Below the pieces are notes generated by a model. That model did not search any database. It was not told the DNA's origin and saw nothing but the letters and a program-made list of their open reading frames with translations. From assembly GCA_964474635.1 (NCBI GenBank), contig CAYYTT010000003.1, positions 41,816-105,815 of the forward strand: a stretch of DNA of 64,000 nucleotides, read 5' to 3'. Of this stretch, positions 8,032 through 15,908 are shown piece by piece. The DNA comes from CAYUYV01 sp964474635. GTDB lineage: Bacteria > Pseudomonadota > Alphaproteobacteria > JAJFIK01. The position numbers and the translations under genes are program-made. The stretch's first letter is position 1; each line of letters opens with the position of its first letter.

Positions 8032-9579
8032 ATGACCGACGCTCCCGTCCCCGGCCGTTTCAACATTGCCCGCTACTGCCTGGGCCCGGACGCGGCGCGC
8101 CGGGACCCGGCCAAGACGGCGCTGATCGTCGTGGGCGACGGCGCGGCCCCGCCAGAGGCGGCCGAGCGCTGGACCTATGGCGCGCTTGATGAGGGCGTGC
8201 GCCGGGTGGCGGCGGGGCTTCAGGCCATGGGCATCGCGCCGGGCACACGGATTATGATCCGCCTGGAGAACACCAGCGATTATCCCCTGCTTTTCTTTGG
8301 GGCCATGGCCGCAGGCTGCGTGGCCCTGCCCACGTCTTCACAGCTCACCGAGAAAGAAGCCCGGTTTGTGCTGGAGGACTCCGGGGCACAGGTTCTGGCG
8401 GCGGCGCCGGATTTGACGCTGGAGCGGGTGCCGGACGGGATCCGCGTTCTCGATGCCGCAGCGCTTGAGGCCCTGAAGGCCCATGATCCGGCGCCGGACT
8501 ATGCCGACACGGGCGCCGAGGATCCGGCCTTTCTGGTCTACACGAGCGGCACCAGCGGACGGCCCAAGGGCGTGCTCCACGCGCACCGCTCCGCCTGGGG
8601 ACGCCGGCCCATGTATCAGGGCTGGTACGGCATCCGGCCCGATGACGTGATCCTGCATGCCGGCGCCTTCAACTGGACCTATACGCTCGGCGTTGGCCTG
8701 ACCGATCCGTGGGCCAATGGAGCCACCACGGTCGTCTATAATGGGGCCAAGGACGCGGCCCTCTGGCCGGCGCTCATCCGCCGCTACGGCGCCAGCCTGT
8801 TCGCGGCCGTGCCCTCGCTTTATCGCCAGATCCTGAAATACGCCGACGAGGACCGGGCCGCGTTTGACGGCCTGCGCCATGGCCTTACCGCCGGCGAGGC
8901 GCTGGCGCCCACCCTTGCCGAACGCTGGCGGGAGGCAACCGGAACAGCCCTTTATGAGGCGCTCGGCATGAGCGAGTGCTCAACATATGTTTCGTCATCG
9001 CCAAGCGTGCCGCCCAAGCCCGGTTCGCCTGGCAAGCCCCAGGCCGGTCGGCGCGTGGCCATTCTGCCCCTGGAGGGCGGCGATACACCCCTGCCCGCAG
9101 GCACGCCGGGGCTTCTTGCCGTGCACCGGTCCGATCCCGGCCTCATGCTGGGCTATTGGAACCGGCCGCAGGACGAGGCCGAAGTCTTCCGGGGCGACTG
9201 GTTCGTCGGCGGTGACGTCGCCGCGCTCGATGAGGATGGGTATCTGTGGTTCCAGGGGCGTGCCGACGATCTCATGAACGCCATGGGCTACCGGGTTTCG
9301 CCGGAAGAAGTCGAAACCACCCTGATCGCGCACCCGGATCTGGCGGAGGTGGCCGTGACAGAACTGAAGGTGCGCGCCGACGTGTCTGTGATCGCGGCCT
9401 TTTGTGTGGCCCGTGACCCCGAGGCTCCACCATCGCGCGAGGCGGTCCTTGAATACGCGCGGGAAAACCTGGCGAACTATAAATGTCCGCGTGAAATCGT
9501 GTTTCTCAAAACCCTGCCGAGAACCGGCAATGGGAAAGTGATCCGCCGCGCCCTGCCCCAGGCGGCGGCGGGCACGTGA
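8032..9579 (+). CDS. AMP-forming acyl-CoA synthetase (benzoate-CoA ligase-like)
   Basis: This 515-residue enzyme of the ANL superfamily activates a carboxylic acid to its CoA thioester via an acyl-adenylate. Visible motifs are the P-loop YTSGTSGRPKG, the A5-like YEALGMSECS, the A7/A8 region VGGDVAALDEDGYLWFQGRADDLMNAMGYRVSPEEVE, and the catalytic A10 lysine in RTGNGKVIRR. The middle (LHAGAFNWTYTLGVGLTDPWANGA) resembles benzoate/cyclohexanecarboxylate-type ligases. The substrate is therefore probably an aromatic or alicyclic acid, which is inference. ATG 8032 gives the normal N-terminus, although the Shine-Dalgarno is weak. A run of nine C (8005-8013) lies just upstream. It is divergent from the racemase gene. 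Confidence 0.9.
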   Translation: MTDAPVPGRFNIARYCLGPDAARRDPAKTALIVVGDGAAPPEAAERWTYGALDEGVRRVAAGLQAMGIAPGTRIMIRLENTSDYPLLFFGAMAAGCVALPTSSQLTEKEARFVLEDSGAQVLAAAPDLTLERVPDGIRVLDAAALEALKAHDPAPDYADTGAEDPAFLVYTSGTSGRPKGVLHAHRSAWGRRPMYQGWYGIRPDDVILHAGAFNWTYTLGVGLTDPWANGATTVVYNGAKDAALWPALIRRYGASLFAAVPSLYRQILKYADEDRAAFDGLRHGLTAGEALAPTLAERWREATGTALYEALGMSECSTYVSSSPSVPPKPGSPGKPQAGRRVAILPLEGGDTPLPAGTPGLLAVHRSDPGLMLGYWNRPQDEAEVFRGDWFVGGDVAALDEDGYLWFQGRADDLMNAMGYRVSPEEVETTLIAHPDLAEVAVTELKVRADVSVIAAFCVARDPEAPPSREAVLEYARENLANYKCPREIVFLKTLPRTGNGKVIRRALPQAAAGT

Positions 9580-9670
9580 GGCGGCTCAGCCGCCCGATGG
9601 TCAGGGGCATTTGCCGATTGCACCATCCTCCCGTACGCTAGCCAGAAAAATCGTCTGGGGAGGAACGACC

Positions 9671-10651
9671 ATGACCGTCCATGACTTTCCAGGGCGCTTC
9701 GTCCAGATCGAGACCAACGGGCTTTCCTTGCGCGCCCGCGTGGCCGGGGACGGCCCGCCGGTCATCCTCGTGCACGGATTTCCAGAGTCCTGGTATTCAT
9801 GGCGCCACCAGATCGGACCCATTGCCGAGGCCGGCTTCACCGCCATCGCCATCGACGTGCGCGGATATGGCGGCAGCGCAAAGCCTCAAGCGGTCGAGGC
9901 TTACGACATGGGCAGTCTGACCGGCGATGTGGCCGGTCTTGTGGACACCCTGGGCCTCGGGCCGGCCGTGTTGATCGGGCATGACTGGGGGGCGCCCATT
10001 GTCTGGAACACTGCGCTGGTCCACACGGGCCATGTGCGGGCCGTGGCCGGCCTGTCGGTGCCCTTCACGGGCGTGCCGCCGGTCCCCTTTATCGACATGG
10101 TACGGAAAATCTTTACCGAGAAGGGGCGGTTTTTCTATCAAGTCTATTTCCAGGACGTCGGCGTGGCCGAGGCCGAACTGGAAGCCGATCCGGCGGCGTC
10201 TTTGCGCAAATTTATCTACGCCATCAGCGGCGATGCCCCAGACGGCACCTGGCCGAACGACAAGCCCCACGGGGCAAGCCTGCTGGAGCGCCTGCCCGAC
10301 CCCTCGCCCTTTCCGGCCTGGTTGAGCACGCAGGACCTCGCCTACTACACGAGCCAGTTCGTGGCATCGGGCTTTCGCGGGCCCTTGAACCGGTACCGGA
10401 ACCATGAGCGGGACTTCGCCTGGCTGGACCCCTTCCGCACACGGCGGATCGAGCAGCCGTCCCTGTTCATCGGAGGTACCCGGGACCTGGTCCTGAAAAT
10501 GCTGCCCGGCGTCGACGTGGTCGAGGCCATGGGCCCGCACATGGCGGACTTACGCGGCTGTCACGTGCTTGAGGGGTGCGGACACTGGACCCAGCAGGAG
10601 CGCCCCGAAACGGTCACACGCCTCATTGTCGAGTGGCTGAACACCCTCTGA
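9671..10651 (+). CDS. Alpha/beta hydrolase, probable epoxide hydrolase
   Basis: The 326-residue protein matches soluble epoxide hydrolases. It has the oxyanion motif HGFPESWYSWR (residues 35-45), the nucleophile elbow GHDWGA with Asp105 (aspartate, not serine), cap-domain tyrosines (YYTSQF, FYQVYF), a late acidic residue in GGTRDLV, and the catalytic His in GCGHWTQQERP. An aspartate nucleophile also occurs in haloalkane dehalogenases, but the HGFPES motif and cap tyrosines favour hydration of epoxides to diols. ATG 9671 has GGGGAGGAAC just upstream. It lies between two acyl-CoA ligase genes on the same strand, with 91 bp and 120 bp gaps. Confidence 0.9.
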   Translation: MTVHDFPGRFVQIETNGLSLRARVAGDGPPVILVHGFPESWYSWRHQIGPIAEAGFTAIAIDVRGYGGSAKPQAVEAYDMGSLTGDVAGLVDTLGLGPAVLIGHDWGAPIVWNTALVHTGHVRAVAGLSVPFTGVPPVPFIDMVRKIFTEKGRFFYQVYFQDVGVAEAELEADPAASLRKFIYAISGDAPDGTWPNDKPHGASLLERLPDPSPFPAWLSTQDLAYYTSQFVASGFRGPLNRYRNHERDFAWLDPFRTRRIEQPSLFIGGTRDLVLKMLPGVDVVEAMGPHMADLRGCHVLEGCGHWTQQERPETVTRLIVEWLNTL

Positions 10652-10771
10652 CATCCCGCGCCCAGGCAGAGCCCGGCATACTTGACGGCCCCGCGCACGG
10701 CTTCACAATCGAATGACAATCACGTCCGGCACGAGACTTTGCCCGGCCCAAGCACGAGCAGGAGGACGCCC

Positions 10772-12352
10772 ATGACCGACACCCCGACCCCGCAAGCCCC
10801 AACGGAGGACGGCCTCACGCTCCTCGCCGCCGCCGTGGGTCCCAAGCTGGCGGTGATCGACGACCGGCCGGACGGAACCGTCATCACGTGGACCTTCGCC
10901 GAGTTGGAAGCCAATGCGAACCGGCTCGCCCATGTGCTGCGCTCCCACGGCGCCGGCAAAGGCACCAAGGCCATGGTCTGTGGCCAAAACTCGACCTGGG
11001 TTGTCGCCTTTGGCCATGCCTGCCGCAAAATCGGGGCGATTTCCGTGCCCCTGAACTATCGTCTGACGCCGGAAGAGGCCGCCTATGTGGTGGACAATTC
11101 GGACTGCGAAGTTGCGCTGATCGATGCGGAATTCGCCGGCCTGTTCGCCCAGATCCGCCCCCAGGCGCCGCAGCTGAAGACCGTTCTGGTGTTCGACGGC
11201 ACGCCGGGACCGGGCATGCTCGATGCCGCAACCGCCCTTTCGGCCGCGCCCGACGTCCCCCCCGGTCCGCCCCTTGAGGACGCGGGCGGCACGATGATTT
11301 ACACCTCCGGGACCACCGGTAAGCCCAAGGGCGCCGTGCGCCCCCGGGTGGGCGATCCCACGCTCATGGCGAATATGATTGGCGAGATCGGCTACACCAA
11401 CGAGGACGTCTACCTCACCACCGGGCCGCTCTATCACTCCGGTCCCGGCGGCTTCATGGCCATCGCGCACATGCTCTCCAACACCGTCGTGGTGCAGCGC
11501 AAATTCGACGCCGAAGACTGGCTGCGCCTTGTGGAAAAGTACAAGGTGACCTCCACCTTCGCGGCGCCAACGCCGATCCGCCGGGTCTGTCAGTTGCCGG
11601 AGAACGTGGCGAAGAAATATGATGTGAACAGCATGCGGATCATGATCGCCAATGCGGCGCCCTGGTCCTTTGCCCTCAAAAAGCTGTATCTGGAACGCTT
11701 CCCCGCCCGTTCGCTTTTCGAAGTGTATGGCTCCACCGAACTTGGCGTGAACACGATCCTGCGGCCCGAGTACCAGCTTTCCAAGCCGGGCTCGTGCGGG
11801 CGCCCCGCGCCAGGGGTGGAAATCGTGCTGTTCGACGAAAACGGCAACAAGATCACCGAGCCCAATGTTCAGGGCGAGCTTTTCGTCCGCTCGCCGAACA
11901 CCTTCGCCACCTATTACAAGGCGCACGACAAATTCGAAGAGGACCGGCGGGGCGACTACCAGACCGTGGGTGACATCGCCTATTTCGACGAGGAAGGGTT
12001 CATCTTCATCTGTGACCGGAAAAAAGATATGATCATTTCCGGCGGGGTGAACATCTATCCGGCCGAGATCGAAGACGCCCTTGAGCATCACCCGGACATC
12101 ATGGATGTGGCCGTGTTCGGAATTCCGGATGAGGAATGGGGCGAGGCGGTCCATGCGGTCGTGGTCGTGCGTCCGGGGACGGACCTGCCGCCCGAGGCCA
12201 TTCAGGCCTTCGCGCGCGAGCACTTGGCCGGCTACAAGGTGCCGCGATCGATTTCCTATATCGACGAGATCCCGCGCACCGGTTCGGGCAAGACCCTCAA
12301 GCGCGACCTGCGCAAGCCCTTCTGGGACAACTACGACAAGGGCGTCGCCTGA
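10772..12352 (+). CDS. AMP-forming acyl-CoA synthetase
   Basis: A 526-residue ANL-superfamily ligase. It shows the P-loop YTSGTTGKPKGAV, the adenine-binding YGSTELG, the hinge region VGDIAYFDEEGFIFICDRKKDMIISGGVNIYPAEIE, and the catalytic lysine in PRTGSGKTLKRDLR. The order and spacing fit FadD/FadK-like medium- to long-chain or cyclic-acid ligases; the chain-length preference is not readable. ATG 10772 is chosen because AGGAGGA lies at good spacing; the frame is open upstream. It ends 58 bp before a block of 20-bp tandem repeats, so the transcript probably terminates in or beyond that block. It is the second of three acyl-CoA ligases in the first 25 kb. Confidence 0.92.
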   Translation: MTDTPTPQAPTEDGLTLLAAAVGPKLAVIDDRPDGTVITWTFAELEANANRLAHVLRSHGAGKGTKAMVCGQNSTWVVAFGHACRKIGAISVPLNYRLTPEEAAYVVDNSDCEVALIDAEFAGLFAQIRPQAPQLKTVLVFDGTPGPGMLDAATALSAAPDVPPGPPLEDAGGTMIYTSGTTGKPKGAVRPRVGDPTLMANMIGEIGYTNEDVYLTTGPLYHSGPGGFMAIAHMLSNTVVVQRKFDAEDWLRLVEKYKVTSTFAAPTPIRRVCQLPENVAKKYDVNSMRIMIANAAPWSFALKKLYLERFPARSLFEVYGSTELGVNTILRPEYQLSKPGSCGRPAPGVEIVLFDENGNKITEPNVQGELFVRSPNTFATYYKAHDKFEEDRRGDYQTVGDIAYFDEEGFIFICDRKKDMIISGGVNIYPAEIEDALEHHPDIMDVAVFGIPDEEWGEAVHAVVVVRPGTDLPPEAIQAFAREHLAGYKVPRSISYIDEIPRTGSGKTLKRDLRKPFWDNYDKGVA

Positions 12353-12410
12353 TCTCTCGTCGGTCAGTGCACCCATTGGTTGACAGCTTGAGCGCGGGGC
12401 GAGTCCTTCG

Positions 12411-12530
12411 CACCGCGCTCAAGATTTCGTCGCCGCACTCAAAGCTTCGTCACCACGCCCAAGACTTCTTCACCGCACTCAAAGCTTCGTCACCACGCCC
12501 AAGACTTCTTCACCACGCTCAAAATTGGGG
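12411..12530. repeat. Six imperfect 20-bp tandem repeats, intergenic
   Basis: Six consecutive 20-bp units begin at 12411, 12431, 12451, 12471, 12491 and 12511. The type unit is CACCGCACTCAAAGCTTCGT, alternating with CACCACGCCCAAGACTTCTT, so a 40-bp higher-order unit is present twice (12431-12470 and 12471-12510) with a single mismatch. They lie between convergent genes (acyl-CoA synthetase, stop 12352; oxygenase fusion, stop 12728). The 375-bp gap otherwise holds GC-rich hairpins at 12529-12560 and about 12665-12692 and no convincing gene. Confidence 0.85.
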
Positions 12531-12551
12531 CCCGGCGCTGCTGCGCCGCCC
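12529..12551. repeat. GC-rich palindromic element, copy A
   Basis: This 23-nt segment (ending GCTGCTGCGCCGCCC) matches 36004-36026 at 22 of 23 positions. In both places it follows a short CRCTCAA stretch and lies downstream of a gene end. The neighbouring CGCCGCCCGCGCGGCG (12545-12560) can fold into a hairpin. It may be a small dispersed REP-like element or a shared terminator/attenuator structure. Confidence 0.5.
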
Positions 12552-12727
12552 GCGCGGCGCGCCGCCCAAAGCGCGATAGAAACGTGTGAGTGCGCCAAAA
12601 CCGAGCGGCGGCGTGCTGCACACAGAGTGATCTTGGCCTTCTCGCTCGGAGTGATAGGACAGGCTCTCCCGGGCCCATGGGTGGCTCGGGAGATTGTTTC
12701 GCACTTCACCGATGTCGCTGAGCGGGA

Positions 12728-13900
12728 TTACGCGGGCGGCCCGTCCGCCTTGACGGTCTCGTCCTTTTTCTCCTGGGAAGCCGGCTTGTCGATGAACTGG
12801 GCGTTTTCGGCCCGAATCCGCGCGGCCATGTCGTCGTAGAGGAACGGTAAAAAGGCGAAACGGCGACCCCGCGTCATCTTCGTGACTTGGTGCAGGAGGG
12901 AACAGGAAAACACCACGGCCCCACCCTTCGGCGGCTTAAAGCTGCGCGGCCCGTATTCGGGGAAACAGATCTCCCCGCCGTCAAAATCGTCATTGAGATT
13001 GATCGAGACCGCAAAGCGCCGGTGCGCGGTGCCCTTCGTCGTGTTGTCCCGGTGCGCCGAGAAATGCCCGCCATCATCGGCCGCGTAGCAAGACACGATA
13101 TAGCGTTCCATGCGTGTGACCTTAAACTGGTGGATCTTGGCGATTTCCGGCACCACCCGATGCAGGACCCGGCTTTGCAGGCGGCTGATCAGCGCCTGAT
13201 CCTTAATGGTCACGTCCCGCCGGCTTTTGAAGCTGTGGTCGCGGATGCCCACCGTGCGCCCGCCCACCTCTCGCATGAAGCCGCTGTCCTCACCGCCGTC
13301 GTCCTCATAAAGATCGATCAGTTCCTGGCACAGCTCCGGCTCGAACACGCGGGGCAGAAACAGAATCGGCGCCTGCAGCTCAAGGCCCGCATGGCGCTCG
13401 GGCGGCGGCAGTCCCTCCATCACTTCCATGAACCGGGCGATGTCGCTTCGGTCCTCCCGGAAGGGGATCGCTTCGATAATCCGCATCGTGGGGTCGATGA
13501 CGACCCACTGGCGCACCAGGGCCTGGCGCAGGGTCTCCGGCTCGCCGTCCTCGGCCGCCACCCGGTAAAGCCGTGCGGCCGTCAGGTCCCCGTCCCAGAA
13601 GTGGCGGAACCCGGGAAGGCGGCTCGCCACCCGTCCTTGCGCCTCGTCCTCCGGGTCGGCGCTGACCCCGAAAAAGCAGGCTTTCCTGTCGTCGAACAGA
13701 TCGGTCCGCTGATAGGCGGCCTCGAGGGCCGCTTTAGCGTGGTCGTCCTGCGCGCTGCCGAAAAAACACAGCACCAGGTAGCGCCCGGCGGCGGTGTCGA
13801 AATTGTATTTTGGGTTTGACGTGTTGCGCTGCACAAAGCTTGGCGCGGCTTCGCCGGGCTCAAAGGGGCGTTTTGGGGCGGATGGGGATGGAGTGGACAT
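12728..13900 (-). CDS. Fusion: peroxiredoxin-like domain + prolyl-4-hydroxylase-type 2OG-Fe(II) oxygenase
   Basis: A 390-residue two-domain protein. Residues about 13-165 have the AhpC/TSA-like thioredoxin fold (FEPGEAAPSF, GRYLVLCFFGSAQDDH, FFGVSADPEDE, QWVVIDPTMRI). The peroxidatic cysteine expected in the loop after the LVLCFF strand is absent (GSAQDD), so it is probably not a peroxidase. Residues about 175-375 form a prolyl-4-hydroxylase-like dioxygenase. The iron ligands are His283 and Asp285 (AHRDN) and His337 (LLHQVTKMTRG), and Arg347 probably binds 2-oxoglutarate. It would hydroxylate a protein or small molecule using O2 and 2-oxoglutarate; the target is unknown. The start at 13900 is favoured by domain fit; the Shine-Dalgarno is weak. 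Confidence 0.88.
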   Translation of the reverse strand: MSTPSPSAPKRPFEPGEAAPSFVQRNTSNPKYNFDTAAGRYLVLCFFGSAQDDHAKAALEAAYQRTDLFDDRKACFFGVSADPEDEAQGRVASRLPGFRHFWDGDLTAARLYRVAAEDGEPETLRQALVRQWVVIDPTMRIIEAIPFREDRSDIARFMEVMEGLPPPERHAGLELQAPILFLPRVFEPELCQELIDLYEDDGGEDSGFMREVGGRTVGIRDHSFKSRRDVTIKDQALISRLQSRVLHRVVPEIAKIHQFKVTRMERYIVSCYAADDGGHFSAHRDNTTKGTAHRRFAVSINLNDDFDGGEICFPEYGPRSFKPPKGGAVVFSCSLLHQVTKMTRGRRFAFLPFLYDDMAARIRAENAQFIDKPASQEKKDETVKADGPPA

Positions 13901-14073
13901 GGGACGAAAACCTCGAATGCACCCGCCCTCGGCGGGCCGGGCCGCCGCACCAAGCCTCGCAGCCCAAGTCAATCATCCCTTTTATACAATGACTGGCCTG
14001 TAAATATAGAAGCCCGTTAAGGACGCGACGCAGCCGGACTGGCCGCCGTCAATCGCCCCTTCCGCATCGCTCC

Positions 14074-14135
14074 CCAGGCACTGCCCTTGGGCACTGCCCC
14101 AGGCACTGCCCTAGGCACTACCCATAGGCACCGCC
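14074..14135. repeat. Short tandem repeat, about five 12-13-bp units
   Basis: Units of the type CCAGGCACTGCC recur about five times with small changes just upstream of a glycosyltransferase gene. The surrounding 293-bp gap (13901-14193) separates the divergent oxygenase fusion and glycosyltransferase genes and must hold both promoters. No clear -35/-10 pair stands out. Confidence 0.75.
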
Positions 14136-14193
14136 ATTGACTTTCGCCGATAGCTGGGCGAGCCAAACGCCAAGTCTTTCTGTGGAGTAGGTC

Positions 14194-15603
14194 ATGGCGC
14201 GTTATCTGTTTTTGCATCCCAATTTACCCGGCCAGTACAAACATCTCGCCCCGGCGCTCGCGTCGGACCCAAAAAACGAAGTGGTCTTCGTGACCGAGAG
14301 CACGGTTCGGCGCACCCTTGATAACGTGCGCAAGGTCACCTACGCCGTACCCCAGGACAAGGGCAAGCCCCATCTGTATGCGGATGTATTCAATACGGCG
14401 ACGGCCACCTCGCAGGTCGTGGCCAAAACGCTCCTTGATCTGAAAAAAGACGGCTTTGTGCCCGACGCGGTCATCGGCCATCTGGGGTGGGGCCAGGGCC
14501 TTTACGTCAAGGACGTCTTTCCCGACACGAAGATCCTGAATTTCTTTGAATATTATTACAATTCCGAGGGCGGTTCGGCCGGTTTCCTGCCGGGCGAGGA
14601 TTTGGACATCGGCGCCTCGGCCAAGTTGCGCAGCCGCAACGCGCCCCTGCTCATGAGCATGCGGGACGCGGATTGGGCCACGGCTCCCACGATCTTTCAA
14701 TTCCGTCAGCACCCGCGCGAATACTGGTCCAAGATGTCGCTGCTCCATGACGGCGTTGACGTGGACGCCGCCCGGCCCGGCCCGGCGCGCGCGCTCACCC
14801 TTCCCAATGATGGCCCGACCCTGTCGCCGGACGATGAAGTGGTGACCTTCATTTCACGGAATTTCGAGCCCTATCGGGGCTTTCCCACCTTCATGCGCGC
14901 GGCAAAGGCGCTGCTCAAGGAGCGGCCCAAGGCGCACATCATCTTTGTGGGTCAGGAAGGCGTCAGTTACAGCCGGCGCACGCCCGAGGGCATGACCTAT
15001 CGCCAGATCATGGAAGCGGAGGTCAATCTCGATCCCGAACGCACCCATTGGCTCGGCTATCTTCCGCACCATGAGATGATCCGCATCATGCAGCTCTCCC
15101 GGGCCCATGTGTATCTCACGGTTCCCTTCGTGCTGTCCTGGTCCATGCTGGAGGCCATGGCCACGGGCTGCGTCGTGGTCGCGTCCAACACGCCGCCCGT
15201 CCTTGAGGTCATCGAACACGGGCACAACGGCATCATTTGCGATTTCTTCCGCCCCGACGACGTGGTGGCCAAGATCATCGATGTGCTCGAAGCCCCTGAC
15301 AAAATGGCGGATCTGCGCCGGGAGGCCCGCAGCACCATCATCCGGCGCTATGCCCTTGACGTGACCCTGCCCTTCCATGTGGGCCTCGCCAAGGACCTGG
15401 CCGAGGGACGCACGCCGCCGCCGACGGCGGACAAGATCCTGCAATTCAACCGCCTGCACGATCAGGACCCGGAAAACCCGCCGGCCCGCATGAACAACTG
15501 GCCAAAACCACCCGCCGAAATGACCGACTACCTGGACATGTCGATCGTGCAGCGGCTGAAAAAGGAGCTGGACGCCAAGAAATCCAAGGCGAAACCATCC
15601 TGA
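14194..15603 (+). CDS. GT4-family glycosyltransferase
   Basis: A 469-residue GT-B glycosyltransferase. The N-terminal domain begins MARYLFLHPNLPGQYKHLAP and contains the acceptor-side VIGHLGWGQGLYVKDVFP. The C-terminal nucleotide-sugar domain carries VVTFISRNFEPYRGF, HIIFVGQEGVSYSRRTPEG, WLGYLPHHEMIRIMQLSRAHVYLT and LSWSMLEAMATGCVVVAS. In the EX7E motif the second Glu is present while the first position is Phe, which recurs in this subfamily. Such enzymes transfer hexoses in capsule, exopolysaccharide or protein glycosylation; donor and acceptor cannot be read. The start has GGAGTAGG 4-5 nt upstream. The C-terminus is Lys-rich and probably cytoplasmic. It stands alone, without other polysaccharide genes. 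Confidence 0.9.
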   Translation: MARYLFLHPNLPGQYKHLAPALASDPKNEVVFVTESTVRRTLDNVRKVTYAVPQDKGKPHLYADVFNTATATSQVVAKTLLDLKKDGFVPDAVIGHLGWGQGLYVKDVFPDTKILNFFEYYYNSEGGSAGFLPGEDLDIGASAKLRSRNAPLLMSMRDADWATAPTIFQFRQHPREYWSKMSLLHDGVDVDAARPGPARALTLPNDGPTLSPDDEVVTFISRNFEPYRGFPTFMRAAKALLKERPKAHIIFVGQEGVSYSRRTPEGMTYRQIMEAEVNLDPERTHWLGYLPHHEMIRIMQLSRAHVYLTVPFVLSWSMLEAMATGCVVVASNTPPVLEVIEHGHNGIICDFFRPDDVVAKIIDVLEAPDKMADLRREARSTIIRRYALDVTLPFHVGLAKDLAEGRTPPPTADKILQFNRLHDQDPENPPARMNNWPKPPAEMTDYLDMSIVQRLKKELDAKKSKAKPS

Positions 15604-15908
15604 CCACCGCGTCATGACCTAGGGGAATGGACGTGGGGCAACAGCGATTTTGCTGCACCGCACACACCACTTTTAGGAATGGATAAGTCAAGACATCTCT
15701 GTTCGGAATCTTACTCAAGAAGAAAGTGCATATGAACGCACGGGGCGAGGCCAAAACCGGGGCTCGGCTTTGTCTCACGGCGGCGTGAGTCCTTAGAGGT
15801 GTTCAAAAAAAATCTCGTGACGCATCCCAAATCTCGGGGTTAACGTAGCGTTACGGAAAAAGCAGACCTTGGGGCGAGATGCGTCCGGCGGGTCACGGGA
15901 GGGTAACG

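Noticed and set aside
10703..12376. 557-codon open frame antisense to the second acyl-CoA synthetase
   Set aside because: Same reasoning: mirror of a gene with complete ANL motifs on the plus strand.
12479..12709. 76-codon minus-strand frame beginning MKCETISRATHGPGRA
   Set aside because: It runs through the tandem repeats and GC palindrome; similar translations arise from repetitive intergenic DNA.
15840..15854. TTAA-N7-TTAC, near-match to a CtrA box upstream of the TonB receptor
   Set aside because: One mismatch in a short degenerate motif; such a match is expected by chance, and no link to the cell cycle is evident for the receptor.
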